A stretch of DNA of 36,853 nt from Legionellaceae bacterium (lineage in GTDB: Bacteria; Pseudomonadota; Gammaproteobacteria; Legionellales; Legionellaceae): the NCBI GenBank assembly GCA_030148065.1, contig JASBUC010000065.1:1-36853 (forward strand). Direction: 5' to 3'. How positions within the stretch are numbered: the first letter of the stretch is position 1; each line of letters starts with the position of its first letter. The notes beneath the pieces are model-generated. The model worked only from the letters and a program-made list of their open reading frames with translations. It ran no database searches and was not told the origin of the DNA. A program made the position numbers and the translations under genes. Of the stretch, positions 8,820 to 16,704 are shown piece by piece.

Positions 8820-9499
8820 TGAAAAACACCATATTCATTACGGGAACTGACACTAATATCGGAAAAACCTTCGTAGCCTGCATGCTACTAAAAGCATTCA
8901 ATAAAGCTGGAGCAAATACCCTAGCATTAAAGCCGGTTGCTTCCGGGTGTTACAAGAATAAACAAGGAGATTTGAGAAATGATGATGCGGTGCAGTTACA
9001 ACAACATGCTAGCATTAAACTACCTTACTCAAGCATTAACCCCCTTGCATTTGAGCCACCTATTGCTCCACATATAGCTGCTCAAAATTTAGGGATAACT
9101 CTTTCAACACGGCAAATCAGTGAGGCGATAAAAAGTATAAGATGTGATTTAGCCGAACTTATTTTGATTGAAGGTGTTGGTGGCTGGTCTGTCCCACTTA
9201 ATCATACTGAATTATTCTCTGATGTCGTTATAGAACTAGCGATTCCTGTTATTCTGGTTGTTGGTGTTAAATTGGGCTGCCTCAATCACGCGCTATTAAC
9301 CTATCAAAACATCAAGGAAAAAAATGTGCCTATACTGGGATGGGTAGCAAATTGTCTCGACCCTCATGCGCTATCAATACAGGAAAACATCAAGGCATTG
9401 AGGCAGTGGATCGCTGAACCCTGTCTTAGCATTGTACCCTATAGCAATAAATTAACAGCTAGCATTAATATAGAGTCAATCCGTGATTGGCTTTGTTAA
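8819..9499 (+). CDS. bioD: Dethiobiotin synthetase
   Basis: BioD uses ATP and CO2 to close the ureido ring of diaminopelargonate, giving dethiobiotin. The 226-aa protein has the P-loop GTDTNIGKT (9-17), the substrate-binding LKPVASGCY, a PIAPHIAA segment and the EGVGGWSVPL switch region, all diagnostic of BioD. Start and bioC stop share TAATG. The 3' end overlaps the convergent birA stop by 24 bp, so no room remains for a terminator outside the coding sequences. Confidence 0.96.
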   Translation: MKNTIFITGTDTNIGKTFVACMLLKAFNKAGANTLALKPVASGCYKNKQGDLRNDDAVQLQQHASIKLPYSSINPLAFEPPIAPHIAAQNLGITLSTRQISEAIKSIRCDLAELILIEGVGGWSVPLNHTELFSDVVIELAIPVILVVGVKLGCLNHALLTYQNIKEKNVPILGWVANCLDPHALSIQENIKALRQWIAEPCLSIVPYSNKLTASINIESIRDWLC

Positions 9500-10471
9500 A
9501 ACAGATGCATCTCCAGAAGAAAAGGTAACCATTTGCCCAGAGTCATTAGTTAGCTTTAGGTGCCCGTGTTGGTTGACTCCTGAATACAAGCCTTTAAAAA
9601 TTTTCTTACCAGACGTAAGTGATATCCGTGAGTTAATCAGGTAATCTCGTTGTTGCCATTCATTTTGAAAAGCTTTAAAGCTTTGTGATGAGAACTTATC
9701 TAAATAATCAATGACTGTATCAATGATTTCAGGAGCGAGCTGGTTTCTATCAATATACTTGTTTATTGAATTGCCTAGGGCCCCCCAATTTTTAACAATG
9801 TCAGCCTGAACTATTTTTTTCATATTAACATTGATACCAACCCCAATAATGGCCTGGCAATAACCATTAGATTCTGCTTGAAGCTCAATTAATGTCCCTG
9901 CAAGTTTTTTTCCTTTGAGTAAGATATCGTTAGGCCATTTTATCTTCAAGAATTCACTCGAAATATCTATAACTGACTCAATAGCATGACAGACAGCCAG
10001 GCCAACTACTAAACTCAAGCCACCAAATTCACTAATGTCCTTTTCAAAAGGACAGAGCAAAGAAAGGTAAATATTTTCTGCAAATGGGGAATGCCACTGA
10101 CGTTGTAGCCTGCCTCTTCCAGCAGTTTGAGCTTCAGCCAAACAGGCGATAACATCCTGGTTGCCTTCGGAAAGAGATTTTAAATAATCATTGGTAGACG
10201 CAATTTTTTCCAACACTTCTACCTTAATTGAGTGATGCCGAAGTGCCGATTGTAGTTCAGGCTTATCAAGCAATAGCAGTTCTGTGTTTAGTTGATAGCC
10301 TTTACCTTTAGTGGACGTTAAAGGCACATGATATTGTTTTAGCTTCTTAATAGACTTACATATCGCTGCGCGTGAAATATTTAACTCATGACCGATGGAA
10401 GTGCCATCATGGTATTTTCTATCGTTAAGCAATTTAACTAAGGCCACTAAATTTGGATTAAGTTCTCTCAT
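9476..10471 (-). CDS. birA: Bifunctional biotin-[acetyl-CoA-carboxylase] ligase / biotin operon repressor
   Basis: BirA makes biotinoyl-5'-AMP, transfers biotin to the AccB carrier protein, and in its adenylate-bound dimeric form binds bio operators. The 331-aa protein has an N-terminal winged helix (~1-65: HELNISRAAICKSIKKL, then STKGKGYQL as wing). The ligase domain has AGRGRLQRQWHS (117-128) as the biotinoyl-AMP loop, KWPNDILLKGKKLAG and GVGINVNM, and an SH3-like C-terminal domain follows. The DNA-binding domain marks it as a repressor type and fits the candidate operator at 5178-5207. It is convergent with bioD, overlapping by 24 bp. Confidence 0.96.
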   Translation of the reverse strand: MRELNPNLVALVKLLNDRKYHDGTSIGHELNISRAAICKSIKKLKQYHVPLTSTKGKGYQLNTELLLLDKPELQSALRHHSIKVEVLEKIASTNDYLKSLSEGNQDVIACLAEAQTAGRGRLQRQWHSPFAENIYLSLLCPFEKDISEFGGLSLVVGLAVCHAIESVIDISSEFLKIKWPNDILLKGKKLAGTLIELQAESNGYCQAIIGVGINVNMKKIVQADIVKNWGALGNSINKYIDRNQLAPEIIDTVIDYLDKFSSQSFKAFQNEWQQRDYLINSRISLTSGKKIFKGLYSGVNQHGHLKLTNDSGQMVTFSSGDASVLTKPITD

Positions 10472-10727
10472 ATGAGACCCGTGGCGTTAATCGGGCTTTG
10501 CGAAGGAATGTTGCTATATTTTTTCAAAGTCATTTAGAATGATGAGTATTCGAAACTTTGTTTTTTAAGGTAGCAATATGATATTATTTTTACCGCAATA
10601 TTACCAGCGACATCCTCTCCTTAGAAAAACGAAGGGGATTTGAACAGTGATTTTCTAACTATTTTTAGAGCCAAAAGCAAGCGTATGATAAGTGCCAAAG
10701 CCGCTTCTCCAGAATACAAAAAACCAA

Positions 10728-10755
10728 TGGACAAAGTCCTTTCCTTCTGTATAAT
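10728..10755 (+). promoter_or_regulatory. Near-consensus sigma70 promoter facing away from any sense gene
   Basis: TGGACA (10728-10733), a 16-nt spacer and a perfect TATAAT (10750-10755). A transcript would start near 10762 and run antisense into the 890-aa gene. The nearest plus-strand gene is more than 4 kb away. It may drive a small RNA or an antisense leader, or be a chance match in AT-rich DNA. Confidence 0.45.
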
Positions 10756-10790
10756 AGGTTCTTGGTCAAAAAAACTTAGCCTCTTTTTCC

Positions 10791-10799
10791 TGTGGATAA
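10791..10799 (-). promoter_or_regulatory. Perfect DnaA box (TTATCCACA)
   Basis: TGTGGATAA on the plus strand is the exact complement of the consensus DnaA box. A second copy in the same orientation starts 117 bp downstream. Confidence 0.4.
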
Positions 10800-10907
10800 G
10801 TTTTTTACCTTTACACAAATCGGACATGACTAAGCCCATCGCCTAATATAACCCATTGAATTTATTTAAGTTTTATTTTTTTCTATTAACAGTCACTGGT
10901 TATGGAC

Positions 10908-10916
10908 TGTGGATAA
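10908..10916 (-). promoter_or_regulatory. Second perfect DnaA box (TTATCCACA)
   Basis: TGTGGATAA again, just downstream of the stop codon of the 890-aa gene and in the same orientation as the first copy. Both are preceded by C. No third exact copy was noticed in the window. Confidence 0.4.
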
Positions 10917-10921
10917 CTCTG

Positions 10922-13594
10922 TTATAGACTTAGAGATGAACCTGCCTCAGACACGGTCTCATCGGTGTCGTCACTACTGCCACTCCACGGTGAATGACTC
11001 TCCTTTTTCTCAAACGACGAACTAAAGACCACTCTGGGTGCGGAAAGATTTCTGTCTTCATCTGCCCAGGAAAAATCTTCTTTCAAGGAAATTAGCGCTT
11101 GTCTTATGCGCGCTCTTGGATTATCCGAACTCTCAATTTCAAGCGCCACCGTCTCGCCAAATAACCAATAAGCCAAACGAAGATCAGGATAGAGATGCTC
11201 TGCGTTCATAATCGCTTCAATGAGCGTGTTCGCCGAGCGAGAATTTGCATAATCCGCGTGAAAGCCTAAAGCCCCTTTACGGTAAGTACAGGCAATTCTT
11301 GCCAATTCCCAGACAATTTTTTTAGCTTTCTGTTCACAAAAAGGGGGGATTAATAAAGGTTCATAGAGCTGTTTTAAATACCCGCCCTTATAGCCATTTT
11401 GACTTAACCAGGTCAAAGAACTAAAACAGCTACCAATTAAGCTTGAAAGTTGTACCATTTGTAGGGTGACTTTTGATAGATCGGGTGACGAGCCAAGCCT
11501 CCCACCCAGTCTTTTTGGGTTCGTTTTAGAGTTTGTTTGCGAAGTAAGTTCTTCTCGCTCTATGGACGACTCAAAACACTGTTCAAACTTATTAGCAAAA
11601 CGCTCACCAATCACTTTGATGTGCTGAAACTCTTCGTCACTTGGATTGGGTGAATCAGCAATAGCAGTTAACTCTTGATAATAGCGATTAAACTCCTCAA
11701 AGTGTGCACGTATGCTTTGTACCGAACTTCTTAACAGGGTCGCATCTTCAGGATTAATTAAATTTTTATCTTCAAGAAGATCGGCAGTTCGCAAAATGTA
11801 TTCATCAATGTCGACCGCCTTTTGATACGTTGCTTCAAAATATTTTTTACAGTAATCTCGAAACTCACGGTATTTTAAGTATACTCGGTGAGAGTCTAAT
11901 ATATGGTTAGCAAAAATTAAAAAATCCGCCAGTTTATGGCAGTGAAACTGAATATTGGGTAATTGTTTAAGATCATGGTTTAACGCTTCATGATTGTCAG
12001 TATCGACAAAATGTAAAATGTCAAAATGATATTCTCGATCTTTTAAAAAGCTTTGAGTAATTTCTTTTATTTGCTCTTCAGCACTGTAGGAGTCATCACT
12101 GGAGTCCTCATCAGTCCCTACCTCATCCTGCGCACTCTTAATTGTGTAACCATATTCAAGCATCGACAAAACACTAAGTGGCAATAACCGACGTGCAACT
12201 TCTCTGGCGATTTTCTTTCGTTTCCGATTAAGATAACTCCAACCTTCCACAACTCTCATTTTTTCTTTAATTGCTGTTAGATAGTCGGTCTTAAAGCTTG
12301 CAAGAGCTTTAGAAAATCGTTTTGAAACCTGACTAGCAGAACTTTTCTCTAAGGCTTCTAATAGCTTTTTTTTCTGAGGGGACGTGGCATTTGCAAACAA
12401 AATAAGTACATCAAAGATGGTTTCAGTATTTTGATTAACCAGAAGGGACTTTTCATACGGCAGTCTTTTGTCAAAAACAGATAAAATACGAGGGTCTTGC
12501 GCCATTAAGCCATTTAGTTTAAGAATGTCCGCACCCAGTGCAGATGCGAGACTAGGATCTTCATATATAAAAAAGAACACAAGCTCACACAATTTTCGGC
12601 TTAATACCTGAAAGTTAGTGGCAATGCTGCGCAGTGATAAGTTTGAAATTTTCTCTCGCTCATAAACACTGGTTAGATTTTTAAGGCAGGTGTCTATGTA
12701 AAAGATAAGATTACTCAACTCATCTTTGAAATAAAACGCTTGATAATCATCTTTGTCAAAAATTTCTTGCACACTCTCTAGAAACTGACGAGCATCCTTA
12801 AACTTTTTCCGAACTTCTTGTGCGAGAACAGGCTGGCCATCAAGGCGATGAGGGTAGATGACATGCCACAATAAATTTGATAAGAACGTGACCGTAAAAC
12901 AATAAAACCTTCGAACGCTTTCTTCTTCTATTTCTTCTAGCAGACGCTCTTTCTTATTGACAGAAAGAAAGTGCCGTTTAGGATCAGGTTGATAATCATG
13001 GTGTCTTTTTAGAATATGAGCGATGTTTGAACGGAGAAAATTAATGGCTTTTGCTTGTTCTTTCTTGAGATCACAATCAAGACCTGTAAAGTTTTCACCC
13101 TCTAGGAAAAACAAATAGAATGGAGTAGCCATTTGCAAGTCCCCTTCTATTTCTTGCTGCTTGTGCCCTATTAGTTCTGTTATCCCCAGAAGAGGTTTAA
13201 TTCCTTCTGCGCTATCAATGACATTTAACACTTCTTGCAAGAGACGATTAATAGAAGAGTTACTGAGTTCATTGGGCATGAAGACATCGGCGTTCCCCGT
13301 TCTTACTTTGGGATCAAAAAGAAGTCTCTCTTCTTCACTTTTTTGAGCATCCAGCTCGATGATTCGAAATCCCTCAGAAAAATTTCTAAAAAAACGCTCT
13401 AAATAACGCACATATTCTTCAGGGCGAAGTCCTGTATCATCGGTATGCAGCTGATGAAATCGCCGCAAGTCATGGTCTACTTGATTTTTAATTTCATTTA
13501 TCTTAATTGAATCAAGCTTTCGTTGATCATTTAAGATTAGTCTTAACAAACATCGTCGAATCGATAAATTAACGGCATCCTTCCAGGTTTGCAT
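10922..13594 (-). CDS. Large helical protein of unknown function, effector-like C-terminus
   Basis: An 890-aa protein I do not recognise. It is predicted soluble and mostly alpha-helical, with many charged Lys/Glu/Leu-rich segments. It has no signal peptide or clear membrane segment. A Ser/Asp/Glu stretch (DEDSSDDSYSAEEQ, about residues 495-508) may be a flexible linker between two helical halves. The last ~35 residues are rich in Ser, Glu and Asp and end SEAGSSLSL, with Leu at positions -1 and -3. Dot/Icm (type IVB) effectors carry C-terminal signals of this type (E-block plus a hydrophobic residue near the end), so an effector role is inferred. The start has a good AGAAGG ribosome binding site. 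It lies 76 bp after ung on the same strand. Confidence 0.8.
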   Translation of the reverse strand: MQTWKDAVNLSIRRCLLRLILNDQRKLDSIKINEIKNQVDHDLRRFHQLHTDDTGLRPEEYVRYLERFFRNFSEGFRIIELDAQKSEEERLLFDPKVRTGNADVFMPNELSNSSINRLLQEVLNVIDSAEGIKPLLGITELIGHKQQEIEGDLQMATPFYLFFLEGENFTGLDCDLKKEQAKAINFLRSNIAHILKRHHDYQPDPKRHFLSVNKKERLLEEIEEESVRRFYCFTVTFLSNLLWHVIYPHRLDGQPVLAQEVRKKFKDARQFLESVQEIFDKDDYQAFYFKDELSNLIFYIDTCLKNLTSVYEREKISNLSLRSIATNFQVLSRKLCELVFFFIYEDPSLASALGADILKLNGLMAQDPRILSVFDKRLPYEKSLLVNQNTETIFDVLILFANATSPQKKKLLEALEKSSASQVSKRFSKALASFKTDYLTAIKEKMRVVEGWSYLNRKRKKIAREVARRLLPLSVLSMLEYGYTIKSAQDEVGTDEDSSDDSYSAEEQIKEITQSFLKDREYHFDILHFVDTDNHEALNHDLKQLPNIQFHCHKLADFLIFANHILDSHRVYLKYREFRDYCKKYFEATYQKAVDIDEYILRTADLLEDKNLINPEDATLLRSSVQSIRAHFEEFNRYYQELTAIADSPNPSDEEFQHIKVIGERFANKFEQCFESSIEREELTSQTNSKTNPKRLGGRLGSSPDLSKVTLQMVQLSSLIGSCFSSLTWLSQNGYKGGYLKQLYEPLLIPPFCEQKAKKIVWELARIACTYRKGALGFHADYANSRSANTLIEAIMNAEHLYPDLRLAYWLFGETVALEIESSDNPRARIRQALISLKEDFSWADEDRNLSAPRVVFSSSFEKKESHSPWSGSSDDTDETVSEAGSSLSL

Positions 13595-13670
13595 TGTCCT
13601 TCTTATACTCCTTTATCATTCCCTGTTAATTTTTAACTATTCAACACCTTTCATCGAAAAGCCATATTTG

Positions 13671-14363
13671 CTACTGAGGGGATAGTTCCCAGTTAACCTT
13701 CCCTCGGTTGTGTCGAGCTAACCACTCATTGGCTTGTGAAAACGGTTTTGATCCTAGAAACCCTCGTGAGGCTGATAAGGGCGAGGGATGAGCCGAGGCA
13801 ATAATACCGTGCTTATTCTTATCAATTAATTCTATTTTTTTCTTGGCATAAGCCCCCCAAAGCACGTACACCACTCCTTGTGGATGATGGTTCAGCGCTT
13901 GGATAACTCTGTCTGTAAACTGCTGCCAACCAAAGCTTGCATGGGAGCCTGCCAATCCTTCCTCAACCGTAAGAGTCGAATTTAAAAGTAGCACGCCCTC
14001 TCTTGCCCACGGGCTTAAGTCACCACTCTCAGGCGGCTCTAGCCCTAAGTCACTTTTAAGCTCTTTAAAGATGTTTCGCAGTGAAGGCGGAAAAGGCACG
14101 CCTTTATTAACAGAAAAACTAAGCCCCATTGCTTGCTTGGGGCCATGGTAAGGATCTTGTCCTAGAATGACCACTTTCACCCTTGAGAAAGGTGTTAGTG
14201 AAAAGGCCTTAAACACATCTGGTGCCGGCGGGTAAATGGTTTTTCCTAGCGTTCGTTCTTTCTTAACTCTGGCAATCAGCTCTTTAAAATAAGCCGCCTG
14301 TTTCTCAGTGGTCAACACATCAGACCACTCTAGCTCTTTTGTCTTTTCTTCTACAACCTGCAT
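13671..14363 (-). CDS. ung: Uracil-DNA glycosylase (family 1)
   Basis: Ung removes uracil from DNA as the first step of base-excision repair. The 230-aa protein has the family 1 catalytic water-activating motif GQDPYHGP with D70, the uracil-binding LLLNSTLTVEEG segment, VLWGAYAKKK, and the DNA-intercalating loop HPSPLSASRGF with H192. The length matches E. coli Ung (229 aa). A good ribosome binding site (AGGAAG) precedes the ATG. It sits 17 bp downstream of the 149-aa orphan gene and is probably cotranscribed with it. Confidence 0.97.
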   Translation of the reverse strand: MQVVEEKTKELEWSDVLTTEKQAAYFKELIARVKKERTLGKTIYPPAPDVFKAFSLTPFSRVKVVILGQDPYHGPKQAMGLSFSVNKGVPFPPSLRNIFKELKSDLGLEPPESGDLSPWAREGVLLLNSTLTVEEGLAGSHASFGWQQFTDRVIQALNHHPQGVVYVLWGAYAKKKIELIDKNKHGIIASAHPSPLSASRGFLGSKPFSQANEWLARHNRGKVNWELSPQ

Positions 14364-14380
14364 ACTACTTCCTACTTAGA

Positions 14381-14830
14381 CTATCTTGGGCCGACCCAAG
14401 TATCTACCACATCCACAACATTTGCTAGGTTTAAAGCCGAATTTAGAGCCAAACTGCTAGCTGAGAGAGTGCCATCCTGCCAAAATAGCAGTTTTTCTCC
14501 TTTGCTAACAATGGCATGAGCGTTTAAAAACGCCACCAGGCTTCTAGTTGAAAACCAGGAGTTCTCGGTAATGAGCAATTGTAAGCTAAAAAACAACAAG
14601 TCCGGCATGACCTCTTTGGATTGACAAGTTGGCTCTGTTTGCCAATGATTAAGGATGGCGCAAAACGCAAAAACATTCAGCCCTTTTATCAACCAACGAC
14701 GCTGGTCATAGTCGCTAGTAAAACCCCACAAACGCCGCTTCAAGGCTCTAAAATCGAGTTCTAGCAACTCTTTTGCAAAAAGAAAATCTTCTATTTTTTT
14801 TCGATTGGCGCCTACAATTACTTTTGTCAC
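14381..14830 (-). CDS. Small protein of unknown function upstream of ung
   Basis: A 149-aa protein I do not recognise. It begins at GTG (MTKVIVGANRKK), with AAAGGA eight bases upstream as ribosome binding site. The sequence is moderately hydrophobic without a clear membrane helix or signal peptide. A Trp/Arg-rich early part (RALKRRLWGF, DQRRWLIKGL) is followed by helical segments. It is divergent from recN across 59 bp and precedes ung by 17 bp, so it may be transcribed with the repair gene. Position alone does not establish a repair role. Confidence 0.7.
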   Translation of the reverse strand: MTKVIVGANRKKIEDFLFAKELLELDFRALKRRLWGFTSDYDQRRWLIKGLNVFAFCAILNHWQTEPTCQSKEVMPDLLFFSLQLLITENSWFSTRSLVAFLNAHAIVSKGEKLLFWQDGTLSASSLALNSALNLANVVDVVDTWVGPR

Positions 14831-14849
14831 TCCAACAATCCTTTGTTGA

Positions 14850-14858
14850 TGTTATACT
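14850..14858 (+). promoter_or_regulatory. Extended -10 promoter of recN
   Basis: TGT directly followed by TATACT (14853-14858), 31 bp upstream of the recN ATG. There is no good -35. No LexA-type CTG-N10-CAG box was found in the 59-bp divergent region, unlike E. coli recN. Confidence 0.4.
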
Positions 14859-14889
14859 CAGCTAATCACAACTCTAAACCTAATTTAAG

Positions 14890-16551
14890 ATGCTGACTAG
14901 CCTACAGATCAAGAACTTCACCATTGTTGAGTCACTCTGTGTTGATTTTGAGCACGGCTTAATTGCCCTTACCGGTGAAACTGGCGCTGGAAAATCAATC
15001 TTACTCGATGCCTTAAGCATACTTTTAGGAGCAAGAGCACCGAGCAACGTTATTCGTACTGGCGAAACGAGCTGTGAGCTCCTTGCTGAATTTGAAGTTG
15101 CCAAAAACCCTGAGGTGCAAATGTGGCTTGATGAACAAGCCATTAGTGCAGACAATCTTCTGATTATTCGAAGAGTGTTAACCACCACTGGCCGCCACAA
15201 AAGTTTTATTAATGGCGTACTCTTTCCCATTGCAAGAGTCAAAGAGCTTGGTGAAAAGCTCATCCACATTCACGGCCAACATCAACAGCATCACCTTTTA
15301 AAGTCCGACGTACAACGCGAACAACTAGATGCCTATGCCGAATTAGAACCACTTCTTAATGAACTAAAAGCCCTCTACCGCACCTACCTTGAGCATCAAA
15401 AGTCGCTAAAAACCCTGAAACAAAGCCTAGAGCACAGCGATAAGCGAGACCTTCTTAGTTACCAAATAAAAGAACTAGATGACTTGTCCCTCAGTGAGGG
15501 CGAATATGAGTCCTTGCATTTAGAGCACAAGACCATCAGTCAAGCAAAAGAGTTAAAAGATCTCACCGATCGAGCGGTTAATGAACTCAATGGCTCAATG
15601 TCTGTAAACCTTAGTTCAACACTCTCAGGCCTAATTCAATCCTTAAGTCCACTACCCGATGATTACCCACACATCAAAAATGCCAAAGAATTGTTAAATT
15701 CGGCGCTGATTCAATGCGAAGAAGCCACCCATGAATTGGAAGCCTTTTTAGAGTCGCTGTCGATTGAGCCTCAAAAAGCACAAGAAATTGACGCACGTAT
15801 GGACTTAATTTACGCGCTTGCCCGTAAACACCAAGTGCAAGCGATGAATCTTTACGATCACCATCAACGTTTGCAAGCGTCTTGGAATGAGCTGGAAAAG
15901 GCAGGCGCTGAGATTAATGCACTGGAAAAATTGCTAAATGACGATGAAGAGGCCTGCTTAAAGGTTGCTAAGGCCTTGAGCAAGAAAAGAGACAAGAGTG
16001 CAAAACTGTTGCAGCAAGAAATCAGTGATCTCATTAAACAACTTGGCATGCCACAAGGGCAACTAACCATTTCGCTCTCTAAACAAGAGGCCTTTAATGC
16101 AACCGGCCAAGACAAAGTCGACTACTTAGTCTTACCAAACCCTGGACAAACCTTCCAGCCCTTAGCAAAGATTGCAAGTGGTGGCGAACTCTCACGCATT
16201 AGCCTAGCCATTCAAGTACTCACCGCCGAGAAAAAAGCTTACCCCACTCTGATATTTGACGAAGTTGACACCGGCATCGGTGGTAAAACGGCCGCAACCG
16301 TTGGCAAACTACTAAGACGGCTTGGCGCTCATACCCAAGTCTTTTGCATCACTCACCAAGCACAAGTGGCCGCCTACGCCCACCATCACTACCAAGTCAG
16401 CAAGACGAATAGGAATGGTCAAACCTTTTCCAAGATTGAACAGCTCGATAAAAAACATCAAGTCAATGAGATTGCCCGCATGATTAGTGGGTTAGAAATA
16501 ACCAAGCAGACCATTCTTCATGCAAAAGAGTTGATTAACAATAAAAGCTAA
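14890..16551 (+). CDS. recN: DNA repair protein RecN (SMC-like ATPase)
   Basis: RecN is a cohesin/SMC-like ATPase that helps RecA-dependent double-strand break repair on the nucleoid. The 553-aa protein (family ~550) has Walker A GETGAGKS (29-36), the HIHGQHQQHHLL segment typical of RecN, and a central coiled coil (~155-365) rich in Leu/Glu/Lys. The C-terminal half has the ABC signature ASGGELSR, Walker B with LIFDEVDTGIGG and the H-loop CITHQAQVAAYA. It is divergent from the 149-aa gene. The ribosome binding site is weak (TTTAAG). Confidence 0.97.
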   Translation: MLTSLQIKNFTIVESLCVDFEHGLIALTGETGAGKSILLDALSILLGARAPSNVIRTGETSCELLAEFEVAKNPEVQMWLDEQAISADNLLIIRRVLTTTGRHKSFINGVLFPIARVKELGEKLIHIHGQHQQHHLLKSDVQREQLDAYAELEPLLNELKALYRTYLEHQKSLKTLKQSLEHSDKRDLLSYQIKELDDLSLSEGEYESLHLEHKTISQAKELKDLTDRAVNELNGSMSVNLSSTLSGLIQSLSPLPDDYPHIKNAKELLNSALIQCEEATHELEAFLESLSIEPQKAQEIDARMDLIYALARKHQVQAMNLYDHHQRLQASWNELEKAGAEINALEKLLNDDEEACLKVAKALSKKRDKSAKLLQQEISDLIKQLGMPQGQLTISLSKQEAFNATGQDKVDYLVLPNPGQTFQPLAKIASGGELSRISLAIQVLTAEKKAYPTLIFDEVDTGIGGKTAATVGKLLRRLGAHTQVFCITHQAQVAAYAHHHYQVSKTNRNGQTFSKIEQLDKKHQVNEIARMISGLEITKQTILHAKELINNKS

Positions 16552-16567
16552 GGTTTAACGCCAATTA

Positions 16568-16587
16568 CTTAATAAAGCCTTAATGTT
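16568..16587 (+). promoter_or_regulatory. Tandem CTTAAT element resembling a PmrA binding site
   Basis: CTTAATAAA (16568-16576), two bases, CTTAATGTT (16579-16587): direct repeats with an 11-bp period. The published Legionella/Coxiella PmrA element is a tandem cTTAATatT with a 2-bp gap, so period and core match exactly. It ends 117 bp before the start of the kinase-like gene. A TCTTAT hexamer (16607-16612) could be the -10. The same search found no equivalent upstream of the other orphan genes. Confidence 0.45.
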
Positions 16588-16704
16588 TCAAACCCAGACT
16601 CCAGAATCTTATCAACCACCAATTAACAACTGGTTATCTTGCATCAATACGCTTAGATATCTCTGTTAGACAATTAACTTTTTCAATCTCATAAGGGAGA
16701 AGCA

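Larger units (their letters stand above)
10472..10921. other. 450-bp AT-rich gap with orphan promoter and DnaA-box 9-mers
   Basis: No convincing gene lies between the birA start and the end of the 890-aa gene. Two opposing ~70-codon open frames (10640-10846 plus, 10621-10839 minus) overlap almost completely and look spurious. The gap holds a TTAGAAAA/TTTTCTAA inverted repeat (10621-10628 and 10651-10658), a near-consensus promoter, and two TGTGGATAA 9-mers, listed separately. No GATC site was seen in the gap. Confidence 0.55.

Noticed and set aside
10621-10660. tRNA T-loop-like TTCAAATCC on the minus strand
   Set aside because: The flanking bases do not form a T-stem or acceptor stem, and no anticodon arm could be built.
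10621-10846. Opposing ~70-codon frames in the gap after birA
   Set aside because: They overlap almost completely on opposite strands, show no domain, signal peptide or ribosome binding site, and lie over promoter-like and DnaA-box sequence.
13595-13670. PmrA-like site upstream of the 890-aa gene
   Set aside because: The GTTAA-AAA-TTAAC stretch is a palindrome, not an 11-bp-period direct repeat of CTTAAT.
14831-14889. LexA box before recN
   Set aside because: No CTG-N10-CAG pattern could be found; only a partial TTG...CAG resemblance.
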